Source: Pedobacter caeni
GTDB lineage: Bacteria; Bacteroidota; Bacteroidia; Sphingobacteriales; Sphingobacteriaceae
DNA: 64,000 bases
Assembly: GCF_900129215.1 (NCBI RefSeq)
Contig: NZ_FQUQ01000002.1
Location: 1,426,001 to 1,490,000, forward strand
Reading direction: 5' to 3'
In this document: positions 1-8,279 of the stretch, in pieces
Layout of the letters: each line of letters opens with the position of its first letter
Numbering within the stretch: the stretch's first letter is position 1
Translations under genes and position numbers: made by a program
Notes under the pieces: generated by a model
The model's input: the letters and a program-made list of their open reading frames with translations, nothing else
Database searches by the model: none
Told to the model about the DNA's origin: nothing

Positions 1-2563
1 ATACGGTTCCGCTTACCCCAAGGATTCCGGAGAGGGAGCCGCGGGAAATCAGAATGTTCTTTCTTCTTTCCTTGTAAAGGTCTATCGTGATGTTTAGTTT
101 ATTAAACAACCCGATTTCTATACCGATATTGTCTTTAATGGCTTTTTCCCAGGTCAGGTTTTCTACGCCAAAAACACTTTCTGTAACACCATTGAAGAGG
201 CTGCCGTTAAAGCCTAAACCTATGGAGCGGCCCGGACCATACTGACTCAGATAAGGGAATCTTTTCACTCCTTTATCACTTCCGATCTGGTCATTTCCTA
301 CGATCCCATGAGATCCTCTGATTTTCAACAGGTTCATGCTGGAAGATAGTTTATTGAAAAAAGGTTCTTTGGAGATCACCCAGCCAGCAGAAACTGAGGG
401 GAAAAACCCAAATCTTTTACCAGGCTCAAAGTTTTCTGAACCGGTATATCCTGCATTAAATTCCAGCATGTAACGGTCTGCATAAGCATAAGTGATTCTG
501 AAAGCCATACCCTGATTTTTATAGGGGATGGAGGAGATCACATCACCCGCAGAACTCACAACTCTTGAGCGCATGTTGTATAAAAACAAGCCTCCAAAAT
601 GATGTTCACCAAAACTGCGGTCGTAATTGATATTGGTTTCCAGGTACATCTTTTTCTCCGCATTAGAATATTGAGAGTAACCCAGAAACTGGTCTCCGAT
701 TCTGGATTGGTTTAAGATCAGGTTGCCTTCTGCATCTCTTCCACTGGCCAGAAAAAGATTGTTTCTTCCTGTTCTCCTGTTGTTGTTTTCACTGTAGGAG
801 TCAAAGGAAAACCTGGCCATGGCACTTAGCCCTTCCGTAAGGCGGTCTAATTTCTGGTTGATAGAGAAGATGGACTGTATGGTTGGCCGGAATTCTGTGG
901 CATAACCGGAATTCTGGATTTCATTGAGCGGATTGGAGCCTCCATTATTAAAAGGGCCGGCCCATGATCCGTCCGGATATTTTATTGGAAAAGCAACGGG
1001 TGGGGTCAGATAGGCATTGTACCAGATATCTTTTGCGGGTAAACCAGGGTATCTGCTGCTCACCAGCATGGCATCCAGGTTCATGGATAAGAGGGTCGTT
1101 GGGCTTAGGTCGATATCCAGGTTGGTCCTGAAATCATATCTTTTAAAGTTTAGGTTTGGATTATAGTTGTTTTGTTTGGTGACCTTATAACTACCGTCCT
1201 GGTTGTAAAAAGAGGCGGAAACATAATACCTTACACTCTGAGATCCACCACTGACATTTAAATTGCTATTGAAACCGGGTGCCCAGTCTTTATAGACTGA
1301 TTTTAACCAGTTTACATTTGGGTAGAGGTAAGGATCCAGTCCGCTGGCTGTTTTTTGAATCACTTCTTCGGAATATACGGGCAGATTGCCATCGTTAACA
1401 GTGGCTTCATTGTACAGCCTCATCCAGGAAACACCATCCAGCATTTTTGGCATTTTGGTCAGCCCGGACATGGAAGCTTCCGTTTTTATGGAAATTTGTG
1501 GTTTGCCGGCCACACCTCTTTTGGTGTTAATGATCAGGACACCGTTGGCGCCCCTGGCACCATATACCGCTGTGGCCGAAGCGTCTTTAAGCAAGGAAAT
1601 ACTTTGTATGTCTTCAGGGTCTATATTGTTGTAGGAACCTCCAAAAGAACTGTTTACATCATCACGCTGTACACCGTCAATAATGATCAGAGGGTCTGTA
1701 TTTCCGGTGAAAGTACCAATACCCCTGATGGTGAAGGAAGCGTTGTCATATCCTGGTTCCCCGCTTCTCTGCATAGAGATGACTCCGGCAACTTTACCGG
1801 CCAGCGAATTGGAGAGGGAGCGGTTAGGCGTTTGCATATCCGTCATGTTGATCGTGCTTACTGCCCCTGTAACGGTTACTTTTTTCTGTTTACCATAACC
1901 TACAACCACTACTTCCTCCAGGGCTTTGTCATCTTCTGTAAGCACAATGTTGAGCTCGGTCTGGTCATTTACCGGGGTTTCTTTGGTCACAAAACCGACG
2001 ATCTGGACCACCAGGACTTCGTTTTTATCAGCCTGAATTTTAAAGTTTCCATTGGAATCCGTAGAGGTTGCCTTTTTCTTGCCCTTGACGGATACCGTTG
2101 CACCGGGAATGGGATTGCCTTTTGAATCGGTTACCTTACCCCGGATTTCCTGATCGCTGAAAATGTCGACCAGTTTGTCTACGGCCTTATCCAGGATTGA
2201 GCTTTCCTTTTCTTTGATCAGAATGGTTTTTCCATCGATGACATAGGTTAGCGGCAGATCGGCAAGGATCTTCTTTACTGCATTTTCCAGTTCTTCATTT
2301 TTTAAAGAAATGGTAATGGGTTTGATTCCATTGAGGACCTTTCTGTCGAACAGAAAATTATATCCACTTTGATCATGGATCTTTTCCAATGCACTTTTTA
2401 AAGAGACCCGATGTTCATTAAGGGTAATGCGTTGCCCGAAGGTAGCCGCACTGACCTGCATTAGCGTGAAGAGGAGCACGATGGTGGTTAGGCGCATAAT
2501 CATCCATATTTTACGGATATAACGGTCTGTTATACCGGGTTTGCTGGCATAAAATCTATACAT
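1..2563 (-). CDS. SusC/RagA-family TonB-linked outer membrane protein (3' end beyond window)
   Basis: Outer-membrane TonB-dependent transporter of the SusC class, which with a SusD lipoprotein imports large nutrients. I translated it from the sequence because it runs off the left edge; about 854 codons are present. A hydrophobic signal (residues 23-45) is followed by an STN (secretin/TonB N-terminal) domain at about 45-125, a carboxypeptidase-regulatory-like domain at about 137-215, then the plug with VVVGYGKQKKVTVTGAV (about residue 220) and YGARGANGV typical of SusC. The STN domain fits signalling to the FecR protein encoded just upstream (146 bases away). The start is ATG at 2563; M23 is an alternative. 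The C-terminal barrel end and any SusD gene lie outside the window. Confidence 0.95.
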   Translation of the reverse strand, partial: MYRFYASKPGITDRYIRKIWMIMRLTTIVLLFTLMQVSAATFGQRITLNEHRVSLKSALEKIHDQSGYNFLFDRKVLNGIKPITISLKNEELENAVKKILADLPLTYVIDGKTILIKEKESSILDKAVDKLVDIFSDQEIRGKVTDSKGNPIPGATVSVKGKKKATSTDSNGNFKIQADKNEVLVVQIVGFVTKETPVNDQTELNIVLTEDDKALEEVVVVGYGKQKKVTVTGAVSTINMTDMQTPNRSLSNSLAGKVAGVISMQRSGEPGYDNASFTIRGIGTFTGNTDPLIIIDGVQRDDVNSSFGGSYNNIDPEDIQSISLLKDASATAVYGARGANGVLIINTKRGVAGKPQISIKTEASMSGLTKMPKMLDGVSWMRLYNEATVNDGNLPVYSEEVIQKTASGLDPYLYPNVNWLKSVYKDWAPGFNSNLNVSGGSQSVRYYVSASFYNQDGSYKVTKQNNYNPNLNFKRYDFRTNLDIDLSPTTLLSMNLDAMLVSSRYPGLPAKDIWYNAYLTPPVAFPIKYPDGSWAGPFNNGGSNPLNEIQNSGYATEFRPTIQSIFSINQKLDRLTEGLSAMARFSFDSYSENNNRRTGRNNLFLASGRDAEGNLILNQSRIGDQFLGYSQYSNAEKKMYLETNINYDRSFGEHHFGGLFLYNMRSRVVSSAGDVISSIPYKNQGMAFRITYAYADRYMLEFNAGYTGSENFEPGKRFGFFPSVSAGWVISKEPFFNKLSSSMNLLKIRGSHGIVGNDQIGSDKGVKRFPYLSQYGPGRSIGLGFNGSLFNGVTESVFGVENLTWEKAIKDNIGIEIGLFNKLNITIDLYKERRKNILISRGSLSGILGVSGTV

Positions 2564-2662
2564 TTTGTTATATTTGGTTGTGCAGCGGCCGCTCAGGTTC
2601 AATTGTTTGGCAACTGCAAGTTTCGGTTGATATTTTTATTAACTGATGCCAGGTAATTATCG

Positions 2663-2681
2663 GGGGTGTTTGCAGCACCCC
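2663..2681 (-). promoter_or_regulatory. Hairpin between FecR and SusC genes
   Basis: GGGGTG (2663-2668) and CACCCC (2676-2681) form a perfect 6-bp GC-rich stem with a 7-base loop in the 145-base gap between the FecR stop and the SusC start. It has no U-tract on the minus strand, so it looks more like a 5'-end stabilising or attenuating hairpin than an intrinsic terminator. A hairpin also sits in the equivalent gap of the second locus (31798-31826). Confidence 0.4.
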
Positions 2682-2708
2682 TGGTGATTTGGCATGGAGG
2701 TGAAGTAG

Positions 2709-3839
2709 TTATTCCGTCACAGTGACCCTCCTTCCTTCTATCTTGAAACGAACACCACCTATGGTTTCTATCCATTTCAGCACTTCAGACAGTTTGCTTT
2801 TTCTGGAAACGAGTCCATCCAGAATAAGCGTTGAACTGGCTTTGGCACCGGGTTCATAAATGACTTCTATATTGTACCATCGAGCAATCTTGCGCATGGC
2901 AGATTTCAAATCCTCTCCATCGAAGATGAAATTGTCGTTTTTCCAGCCCAATGCTTCTTCGGTATTGACCAGACGTAAACTGATTGCACCTGTAGCGCTC
3001 ATCGCGGCCTGCTGGCCAGGTTTTAACAAAGTTGGTTGTTTATCCTGTGGTGCTTTTAAGCTTTGAATCTGCATACTTCCTTCAATGAGCGTAGTTTTGC
3101 CGGTTGGTTCATCAGCATAGCTATTGATGTTAAAGGAAGTGCCCAGGTCTTCTGCGATTTGTCCGGCGGTCTGAACACGGAAAGGCTGTTTTGCCTGATG
3201 GCTTACTTCAAAATAGGCTTCGCCAATTAGCTCAACCCGGCGTTCTTTAAGGCCGGCAAAGCTGGAGGGAAATTTCAATGAGGATGCAGCATTTAACCAC
3301 ACCCGGGTTCCATCAGAAAGTGTGATGTGGTATTGGCCTCCATTGGGTGTAGATAAGGTAAGCTGCTGTGGGATTCCTTTATCGGCAGCAATTTCGCTGA
3401 TGTTGGTGCCGTCGTTATATTCCAGACCGGATTTGTCAATCATTACGCCACCTTTAAGGCTGCTTAAATCAATCTTTTGACCATTTGCCAGGGTTACTGT
3501 AGCTTTATTGCTGCCGGGCTCAATGTCATGACGGGCTAAATTGTAAGGGGAATTTTGTTGCTGCAGGTAAAAGTAAAGCCCGGTACTCAGGATGAGGAAC
3601 AGCGATGCTGCCATCCATAAACCCTGGTTTAGTTTTCTTGATTTGGCTGGAGCAGGAAGGGTACTGGTCCTGTTTTTAATAGCAAGCAGGTCTTCATGTA
3701 ATTCTTCTGCGGTTAAGCCCAGGGGAAGATCTTTGTTCCATTGCGCATACCAGCTTTCTAAAAAAGCGATTTCTTCAGGGTTGCAGTTGCCTGCCTGTTT
3801 TTTCTGTAAAAGCTTGTCTATTTCCTCTTGTTGCATCAT
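2709..3839 (-). CDS. FecR-family anti-sigma factor (DUF4974 C-terminus)
   Basis: Inner-membrane anti-sigma regulator that relays the state of the STN-bearing SusC receptor to the cognate ECF sigma factor encoded just upstream. An N-terminal cytoplasmic segment carries the LESWY motif usual in this family, one transmembrane helix lies at about residues 74-92, the FecR domain follows (TRVWLNAASSLKFPSSF and RRVELIGEAYFEVSH, about 175-220), and a C-terminal DUF4974 domain ends the protein. I chose the ATG at 3839 (MMQQEEIDKLL), giving 376 aa; the reading frame stays open further upstream but only to a TTG at 3875. The order sigma, FecR, SusC is the standard Bacteroidota trans-envelope regulon. 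Confidence 0.93.
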   Translation of the reverse strand: MMQQEEIDKLLQKKQAGNCNPEEIAFLESWYAQWNKDLPLGLTAEELHEDLLAIKNRTSTLPAPAKSRKLNQGLWMAASLFLILSTGLYFYLQQQNSPYNLARHDIEPGSNKATVTLANGQKIDLSSLKGGVMIDKSGLEYNDGTNISEIAADKGIPQQLTLSTPNGGQYHITLSDGTRVWLNAASSLKFPSSFAGLKERRVELIGEAYFEVSHQAKQPFRVQTAGQIAEDLGTSFNINSYADEPTGKTTLIEGSMQIQSLKAPQDKQPTLLKPGQQAAMSATGAISLRLVNTEEALGWKNDNFIFDGEDLKSAMRKIARWYNIEVIYEPGAKASSTLILDGLVSRKSKLSEVLKWIETIGGVRFKIEGRRVTVTE

Positions 3840-3926
3840 TTTTAGCGGGGGAAGGAGCGTACCTTCCGCATTCAAGGGTTAAAGACGAAGCAGAATGGGC
3901 CTGGGGGTAAAGGAATTTAAAAAAAA

Positions 3927-4490
3927 TTATAGGGAGAGAAACATCATAGAACCAAACTTAATGCGTAGCACCCTTAAGGCGTTGTTTACTGTCGTTTTTA
4001 CGGTTTGCTCGGAAAGGTTGAGCTCTTTGGCAATTTCCTGATGACTGAGAAATTTCTTCCTGCTCAGTTCAAAGATCTGGCGGGTGCGTTCGGGAAGGTT
4101 GGCGATTTCCTGATCTATGATGGCTGTGAGCTGATTTTGACGGGCCAGGTGATCGGTAGTGACGATCCCGGTTTCTGCAAATTGCTGGATAGACTGGGTA
4201 TAGGATGTTTTGAGCTTTTTTCTGGCAAGAAGGTCGAATATTCTATTCCTGATGGCGGTATAAAGGTAGCCGGATAGCGTGGTTTTAAACGTGATTTCCT
4301 GACGCCTGATCCATAAGGTGGTGAACAGTTCATGCACCAGGTCCCTGCATTCTTCCCTTAGCTGAAGCCTTTTAAAAGCGTGGATGTATAAGGCTGCATG
4401 GTAGCGCTGGTAAATTTCAGCATACGCCAGGCCGTCACCGGACTTGAGTAAATCTGTTAGTTCCTGATCATTATGGTGTTTGTAGGACAT
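3927..4490 (-). CDS. ECF RNA polymerase sigma-70 factor (FecI-like)
   Basis: 187-aa extracytoplasmic-function sigma factor, predicted to direct RNA polymerase to the adjacent SusC locus when released by the FecR protein. Region 2 lies at about residues 22-90 (ALYIHAFKRL, CRDLVHELFTTLW) and region 4 at about 130-180 (NLPERTRQIFELSR, LSHQEIAKELNLSEQTVK), the usual Bacteroidota wording. It ends 87 bases before the chosen FecR start. A paralogue with the same arrangement occurs at 29947-30534 on the other strand. Confidence 0.95.
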   Translation of the reverse strand: MSYKHHNDQELTDLLKSGDGLAYAEIYQRYHAALYIHAFKRLQLREECRDLVHELFTTLWIRRQEITFKTTLSGYLYTAIRNRIFDLLARKKLKTSYTQSIQQFAETGIVTTDHLARQNQLTAIIDQEIANLPERTRQIFELSRKKFLSHQEIAKELNLSEQTVKTTVNNALRVLRIKFGSMMFLSL

Positions 4491-4574
4491 TTTGTTTGGT
4501 GATACTAACGTACATAAATAAAGTTTTTGATCAAAAGAAACTTAATGATAAATGCATTTTGTGATCACCAAAGA

Positions 4575-4609
4575 TTTCCCATTTCCGGAATGAATCCAAA
4601 AATGGGAAA
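4575..4609 (-). terminator. Inverted repeat after the PAP2 gene
   Basis: TTTCCCATTT (4575-4584) pairs with AAATGGGAAA (4600-4609), a 10-bp perfect stem starting 7 bases after the PAP2 stop on the minus strand. The sequence after the stem is only partly U-rich, so termination strength is uncertain. Confidence 0.45.
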
Positions 4610-4615
4610 AAGAGG

Positions 4616-5407
4616 TTAAAATGTTTTTACCATCCCCAGACCGATGTTGCCACGGTTATAGGAGGGCATGATAAGGGTGTTGTTATTGGATTTGGACGAA
4701 AACAGCCGCTTGATTTTAGGATATAACCAATACGAAGCTTGTGTAGACAATACGCCAAGTCCGGCCCCTGCAATGACATCGCTAAGCCAATGTTTGTTGT
4801 TGTACATTCTTAAATAACCGACTGCAAAAGCCGCAGAATAACCCGAAATGCTATACCAGACAGAGATATCCCCATATTCTTGCCGGAGAAATTCTGCCGA
4901 AGCAAATGCTTCTGCGGCATGACCGGAAGGAAAAGCATTGGATGTGCCATCAGGGCGGGTTACATTGGTGATTCTTTTCAGGCTTTGAGTAGTCGTATTC
5001 AGGATGATATTGGAGAGCAGGTAAACTCCACTTTGATCAAGGAGACTGTTTTTTCCTTTAATCCCCAGGCCATTTAAAGCAAATACCGCTGCTCCGGGTG
5101 CGAATTGCAGGTAATCATCAACCCTGAATTTGCGGTGGGGATGCTCGCTGTAGAATTCACGTTTTGCCTGTTCATCGAGATTGGTGAGTGCATTGTTATT
5201 CAGTTTGACAAAACCATAAGCCAATGCAACGGTTGGGATGATCGTAGCAGTAAGACGAATGGAGTTTTTGAACTCTTGTCCTGATCGCAGTTGGATTTGA
5301 TTCAAGGTATCTGTTTTGGCAGAAGGAACTACAGGTATTTCCTGACCAAATAGGGTGGAAGTATATAGCATCAAGAACATTGATGCGAAAAAGAAGTAAT
5401 TTTTCAT
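4616..5407 (-). CDS. PAP2-superfamily phosphatase, exported
   Basis: 263-aa membrane-associated lipid phosphatase of the PAP2 (type 2 phosphatidic acid phosphatase) superfamily, probably acting on lipid phosphates or undecaprenyl pyrophosphate at the periplasmic face. It has an N-terminal signal sequence (residues 1-22). The three catalytic motifs are seen as KRITNVTRP, NAFPSGHAAEAF and LRMYNNKHWLSDVIAG; the motif-3 Ser-Arg is Leu-Arg here while the His and Asp are kept. Hydrophobic stretches fit a multi-pass core. It stands alone between the sigma gene and a small cysteine-rich gene. The exact substrate cannot be read from sequence. Confidence 0.88.
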   Translation of the reverse strand: MKNYFFFASMFLMLYTSTLFGQEIPVVPSAKTDTLNQIQLRSGQEFKNSIRLTATIIPTVALAYGFVKLNNNALTNLDEQAKREFYSEHPHRKFRVDDYLQFAPGAAVFALNGLGIKGKNSLLDQSGVYLLSNIILNTTTQSLKRITNVTRPDGTSNAFPSGHAAEAFASAEFLRQEYGDISVWYSISGYSAAFAVGYLRMYNNKHWLSDVIAGAGLGVLSTQASYWLYPKIKRLFSSKSNNNTLIMPSYNRGNIGLGMVKTF

Positions 5408-5588
5408 TTTAATGATTTACGGCGCAATCATCACCGGCGGATTAATGACTAAATAGATGGAATATCCATTTATAGTTTTGAGCTGAAAAACAGCTGTAAA
5501 CTGATGAATGGAAGAGTTGCTCAAATCCAATAGTAGGAGACGAGCATTCATCCCGAAGGATGGGTAAACAATAACTGTTTAATGTGGA

Positions 5589-5906
5589 TTAACTGAATTT
5601 CGGCGGTTGCCAGATGGAATAGTTTGCATGGATAATGCCTTCTGAATAACTATCCGGATTTGTCCGGCCTTGTTTGAATGGAACGTTCAAAGAGGTTGAG
5701 CCTTCTTTTACAACGGCCATCATATTGCAACAGGCACAAATACAAAATGGAGAACAGAGGTCTTTTAATGAGTCGCCCTGATCATGAGCATCTGATTTGC
5801 TGATGACTGATCCTGATGAAGATAAGAGACTGACCTGCTCATCCTCACATGGCAGGAAACTCATGCCAGTGATAATTAAGGTCAATATCAGGGATAATAT
5901 CTTCAC
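5589..5906 (-). CDS. Small exported Cys-rich protein (resembles DUF6660)
   Basis: 105-aa protein with a short hydrophobic N-terminus (MKILSLILTLIITGMSFLPC), a central LCSPFCICACC cluster and a C-terminal IWQPPKFS tail. This organisation matches the small DUF6660-type proteins that usually sit in front of heavy-metal efflux (CusA/CzcA) operons in Bacteroidota; the family name is from memory of that pattern. Here no efflux genes are adjacent, so it is an orphan. The start codon is GTG at 5906, the only position that keeps the whole hydrophobic signal; no ATG lies just upstream. A role in metal sensing or binding is inference from the cysteines. Confidence 0.65.
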   Translation of the reverse strand: MKILSLILTLIITGMSFLPCEDEQVSLLSSSGSVISKSDAHDQGDSLKDLCSPFCICACCNMMAVVKEGSTSLNVPFKQGRTNPDSYSEGIIHANYSIWQPPKFS

Positions 5907-6001
5907 AGTTTTTTTGCTAAATATATAAAAAAGCTTTCTTCCGGGAAGTTTTCATTAAATTCCTTCCGGTTGTTTGATGAACGTAATTCTTATACCTTTA
6001 T

Positions 6002-6028
6002 TTTACAGGCAATTGCCAGGCCTGTAAA
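6002..6028. promoter_or_regulatory. Inverted repeat upstream of alpha/beta hydrolase
   Basis: TTTACAGGC (6002-6010) and GCCTGTAAA (6020-6028) are a perfect 9-bp inverted repeat with a 9-base spacer, 34 bases before the hydrolase ATG. A promoter-like pair (TTTG 5973-5976, TACCTTTA 5993-6000, one mismatch to TAnnTTTG) lies directly upstream, so the repeat would overlap the transcription start, as an operator or a 5' hairpin. Confidence 0.4.
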
Positions 6029-6062
6029 TATTTAGTGTGAGCCTTAATAAAGAACCCCGGAT

Positions 6063-6902
6063 ATGAGTATGTTTCAAATTAAAACAGACAAAGAACATTT
6101 CATTACTGCAACCATTTTTGAAGCGAAGGATAGCCATACTGTGTTGGTCATCTCTTCTGCTACAGGAGTAAAACAATCTTATTATAAGCGTTTTTCAGAA
6201 TTTGTTTCTGCCAGTGGGATCACCGTAATCACATTTGACTATTCAGGAATCGGACATTCTTTACAAGAGGCCATCAAAAGGAACAACAGTAACGCTGCTG
6301 ATTGGGGTAGAACAGATCTGGAGGCGGTATTAAAATATGTGAAAATACATTACCCGACGTCAAAAATCAATTTGTTGGGACATAGCATCGGCGGACAACT
6401 CATTGGCTTGTCGGTATCTGCCCTTAAGGTCTCGAAAGTGATTCTGGTAGCGGCTCAGACAGGTTATTGGAAATTCTGGACTGGTTTCATCAGGTACAGA
6501 ATGTGGGCCAACTGGAATATTGTTTTTCCAGTGCTGATCAACCTCTTCGGTTATCTGCCTTCCAAGAAAGTTACAGGTATGGAAAATCTGCCTAAAAACG
6601 TAGCGAAACAGTGGTGCAAATGGTGTATGGACCCTGATTATCTTTTTGGTGATCTCGATGAAAAGGACTTGTATTATGAGCAGATAGCTACGCCATTAAC
6701 CTCAATCAGTATTGAAGATGACCATTTTGCGCCTGTGAAAAATGTAGAATGGTTAACCGGAAAATACAGTGGGGCAACGGTGAAAAGACTGCATTTAAGT
6801 CCTCAAGATTTTGGGATGAAGCAAATAGGACATTTTGGTGTCTTTCAGGAGAAATCAAGAGCTAAAATCTGGGAGATCCTGTTACAGGAAATCGAAAGAT
6901 GA
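6063..6902 (+). CDS. Alpha/beta hydrolase
   Basis: 279-aa cytoplasmic alpha/beta hydrolase of the serine aminopeptidase/monoacylglycerol-lipase type. The nucleophile elbow is LLGHSIGGQ with Ser108. FDYSGIGHS (about 58-66) matches the usual strand-4 loop, and the likely acid and histidine are in SIEDDHFAPV and IGHFGVF near the C-terminus. No signal peptide is seen. Start at 6063 (MSM); the second Met is equally possible. The neighbour downstream (TPR protein, 62 bases away) is on the same strand and may be co-transcribed. Substrate unknown. Confidence 0.88.
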   Translation: MSMFQIKTDKEHFITATIFEAKDSHTVLVISSATGVKQSYYKRFSEFVSASGITVITFDYSGIGHSLQEAIKRNNSNAADWGRTDLEAVLKYVKIHYPTSKINLLGHSIGGQLIGLSVSALKVSKVILVAAQTGYWKFWTGFIRYRMWANWNIVFPVLINLFGYLPSKKVTGMENLPKNVAKQWCKWCMDPDYLFGDLDEKDLYYEQIATPLTSISIEDDHFAPVKNVEWLTGKYSGATVKRLHLSPQDFGMKQIGHFGVFQEKSRAKIWEILLQEIER

Positions 6903-6964
6903 GCATTTGGTAAAACAATCTTAACGCAGAAACTATTTAGGAGTAGAACAACGTTATTGAGGTA

Positions 6965-7996
6965 ATGAAAAGGAAACTGCTAACAGGAACTCTGCTATTT
7001 ATAGGAACAATGATCACATGGCCTGTTTTTGCCCAGAATCAGGCCTCTGTAACTGGAAAATCAACCGAAGTTTATTCAACAGGTATTAAAGAATATGAGA
7101 AGGGAAATTATGCGGAAGCTATAAAGATGTTTTCAGCAGCAATAAAGTCAAATCCTGCCGACACGATTTATTATAGTCTCGCTTCGGCTTATTATGCCAG
7201 CCGGGATTATGAAAATGCCGTGCAGACGCTGAACCTGGCCATTGAATTGAAGCCGCGGCAGGTGGATTCTTATTATCATCTCAGGGCTTCGGCCTATGCC
7301 GCGTTAAATGAACCCAAAAAAGCAATAAATGATCTTTCTTCAGTCATTTCCCGAAATCCGGATTGTCATACCTGTTATAGCTTTCGGGGGAACATCTATT
7401 TTTTAAGTAAAGAGCTGGATTCCGCATTTGCTGATTTCAATAAAGCCATTCAATTGGCGGGAGATAAAAATGTCGCTGCCTATCTGGGGCGGGGGACGAT
7501 CAATGTCATCCGGAATAATTACGATGCCGGGATTGAAGACCTCACAAAAGTGATCTTACTTGACCCGAAGAATAACCAGGCTTATCAGGCCCGTGCTGCA
7601 GCCTACTATAGCAAAGATAATTATGAAGCTGCAATTAAAGACTTTGGAAAAGTAATTGAATTAGAACCTGGATTGGAGGATGCGGTATATAACCGTGGAG
7701 CAGTTTATTACAAAAATAAGCAGTATCAATTGGCTGTTGATGATTTTACAAAGGCCATTTCTTTAAAACCAAAGTTGCCCAGATATTACCGCGGACGGGG
7801 AAAAGCATATATGGAGTTGAATAAAAATCAGCTGGCACTTGATGATTTTACCAAAGCGGTATTACTTGATCCCGAATATCAGGAAGCTTATCAGGGCCGC
7901 GCTGAAGTTTATAAGCGAATGGGTAAAACAGTATTGGCAGACGCTGATTTTGAAAAAGCGAAAAGGCTGACTGCGAAAGACCCTGCAGAGCAATAG
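6965..7996 (+). CDS. Exported tetratricopeptide-repeat protein
   Basis: 343-aa protein with a signal peptide (cleavage after about residue 23, VFAQ) followed by roughly eight TPR units filling the rest of the chain. Repeats are visible as AIKMFSAAIKSNP, AVQTLNLAIELKP, AINDLSSVISRNP, AFADFNKAIQLAG, GIEDLTKVILLDP, AIKDFGKVIELEP, AVDDFTKAISLKP and ALDDFTKAVLLDP. TPR arrays are protein-interaction scaffolds; the partner is not evident. It sits in the periplasm by its signal. It follows the hydrolase on the same strand. Confidence 0.92.
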   Translation: MKRKLLTGTLLFIGTMITWPVFAQNQASVTGKSTEVYSTGIKEYEKGNYAEAIKMFSAAIKSNPADTIYYSLASAYYASRDYENAVQTLNLAIELKPRQVDSYYHLRASAYAALNEPKKAINDLSSVISRNPDCHTCYSFRGNIYFLSKELDSAFADFNKAIQLAGDKNVAAYLGRGTINVIRNNYDAGIEDLTKVILLDPKNNQAYQARAAAYYSKDNYEAAIKDFGKVIELEPGLEDAVYNRGAVYYKNKQYQLAVDDFTKAISLKPKLPRYYRGRGKAYMELNKNQLALDDFTKAVLLDPEYQEAYQGRAEVYKRMGKTVLADADFEKAKRLTAKDPAEQ

Positions 7997-8004
7997 CGGA
8001 AGAA

Positions 8005-8175
8005 TTATAGTTCTTCCATTTCCCGGAATTCATCAGCAATCTCCTGCCGGATCTGGTCTATGGGCAATTCTTCCAGTCCTTCAATTATTTCTCCATTAGA
8101 ACCTTTTTCATAGACCTCCTGGTTATCGGGGTAGATCCCTTTTTTATATTTCCAGAAATTAAGATCATAACCCAT
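8005..8175 (-). CDS. Short 56-aa protein, possible truncated family member
   Basis: A complete small frame from ATG at 8175 to TAA at 8005. It begins MGYDLNFWKY and contains KGIYPDNQEVYEK and IIEGLEELPIDQI, an acidic soluble protein. The wording resembles the N-terminal part of a longer Bacteroidota family of unknown function starting MGYDLHFW; if so this copy lacks most of the usual C-terminal part and ends 9 bases from the convergent TPR gene. It could therefore be a decayed remnant or a genuine short paralogue. The family resemblance is from memory. Confidence 0.6.
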   Translation of the reverse strand: MGYDLNFWKYKKGIYPDNQEVYEKGSNGEIIEGLEELPIDQIRQEIADEFREMEEL

Positions 8176-8279
8176 ATGTCACTATTTGATGTGTTGTCCG
8201 TCTTATGAGAGAACACCGAAATTGGAACCTGATTAAACACAAGGATTTAATTACTGTCTGAAATCTAAACCCGACGTAA

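Noticed and set aside
1355..2125. 256-aa open frame on the plus strand
   Set aside because: It is the complement of the SusC plug and N-terminal domains; its sequence has no protein family features and the minus strand encodes a clear SusC.
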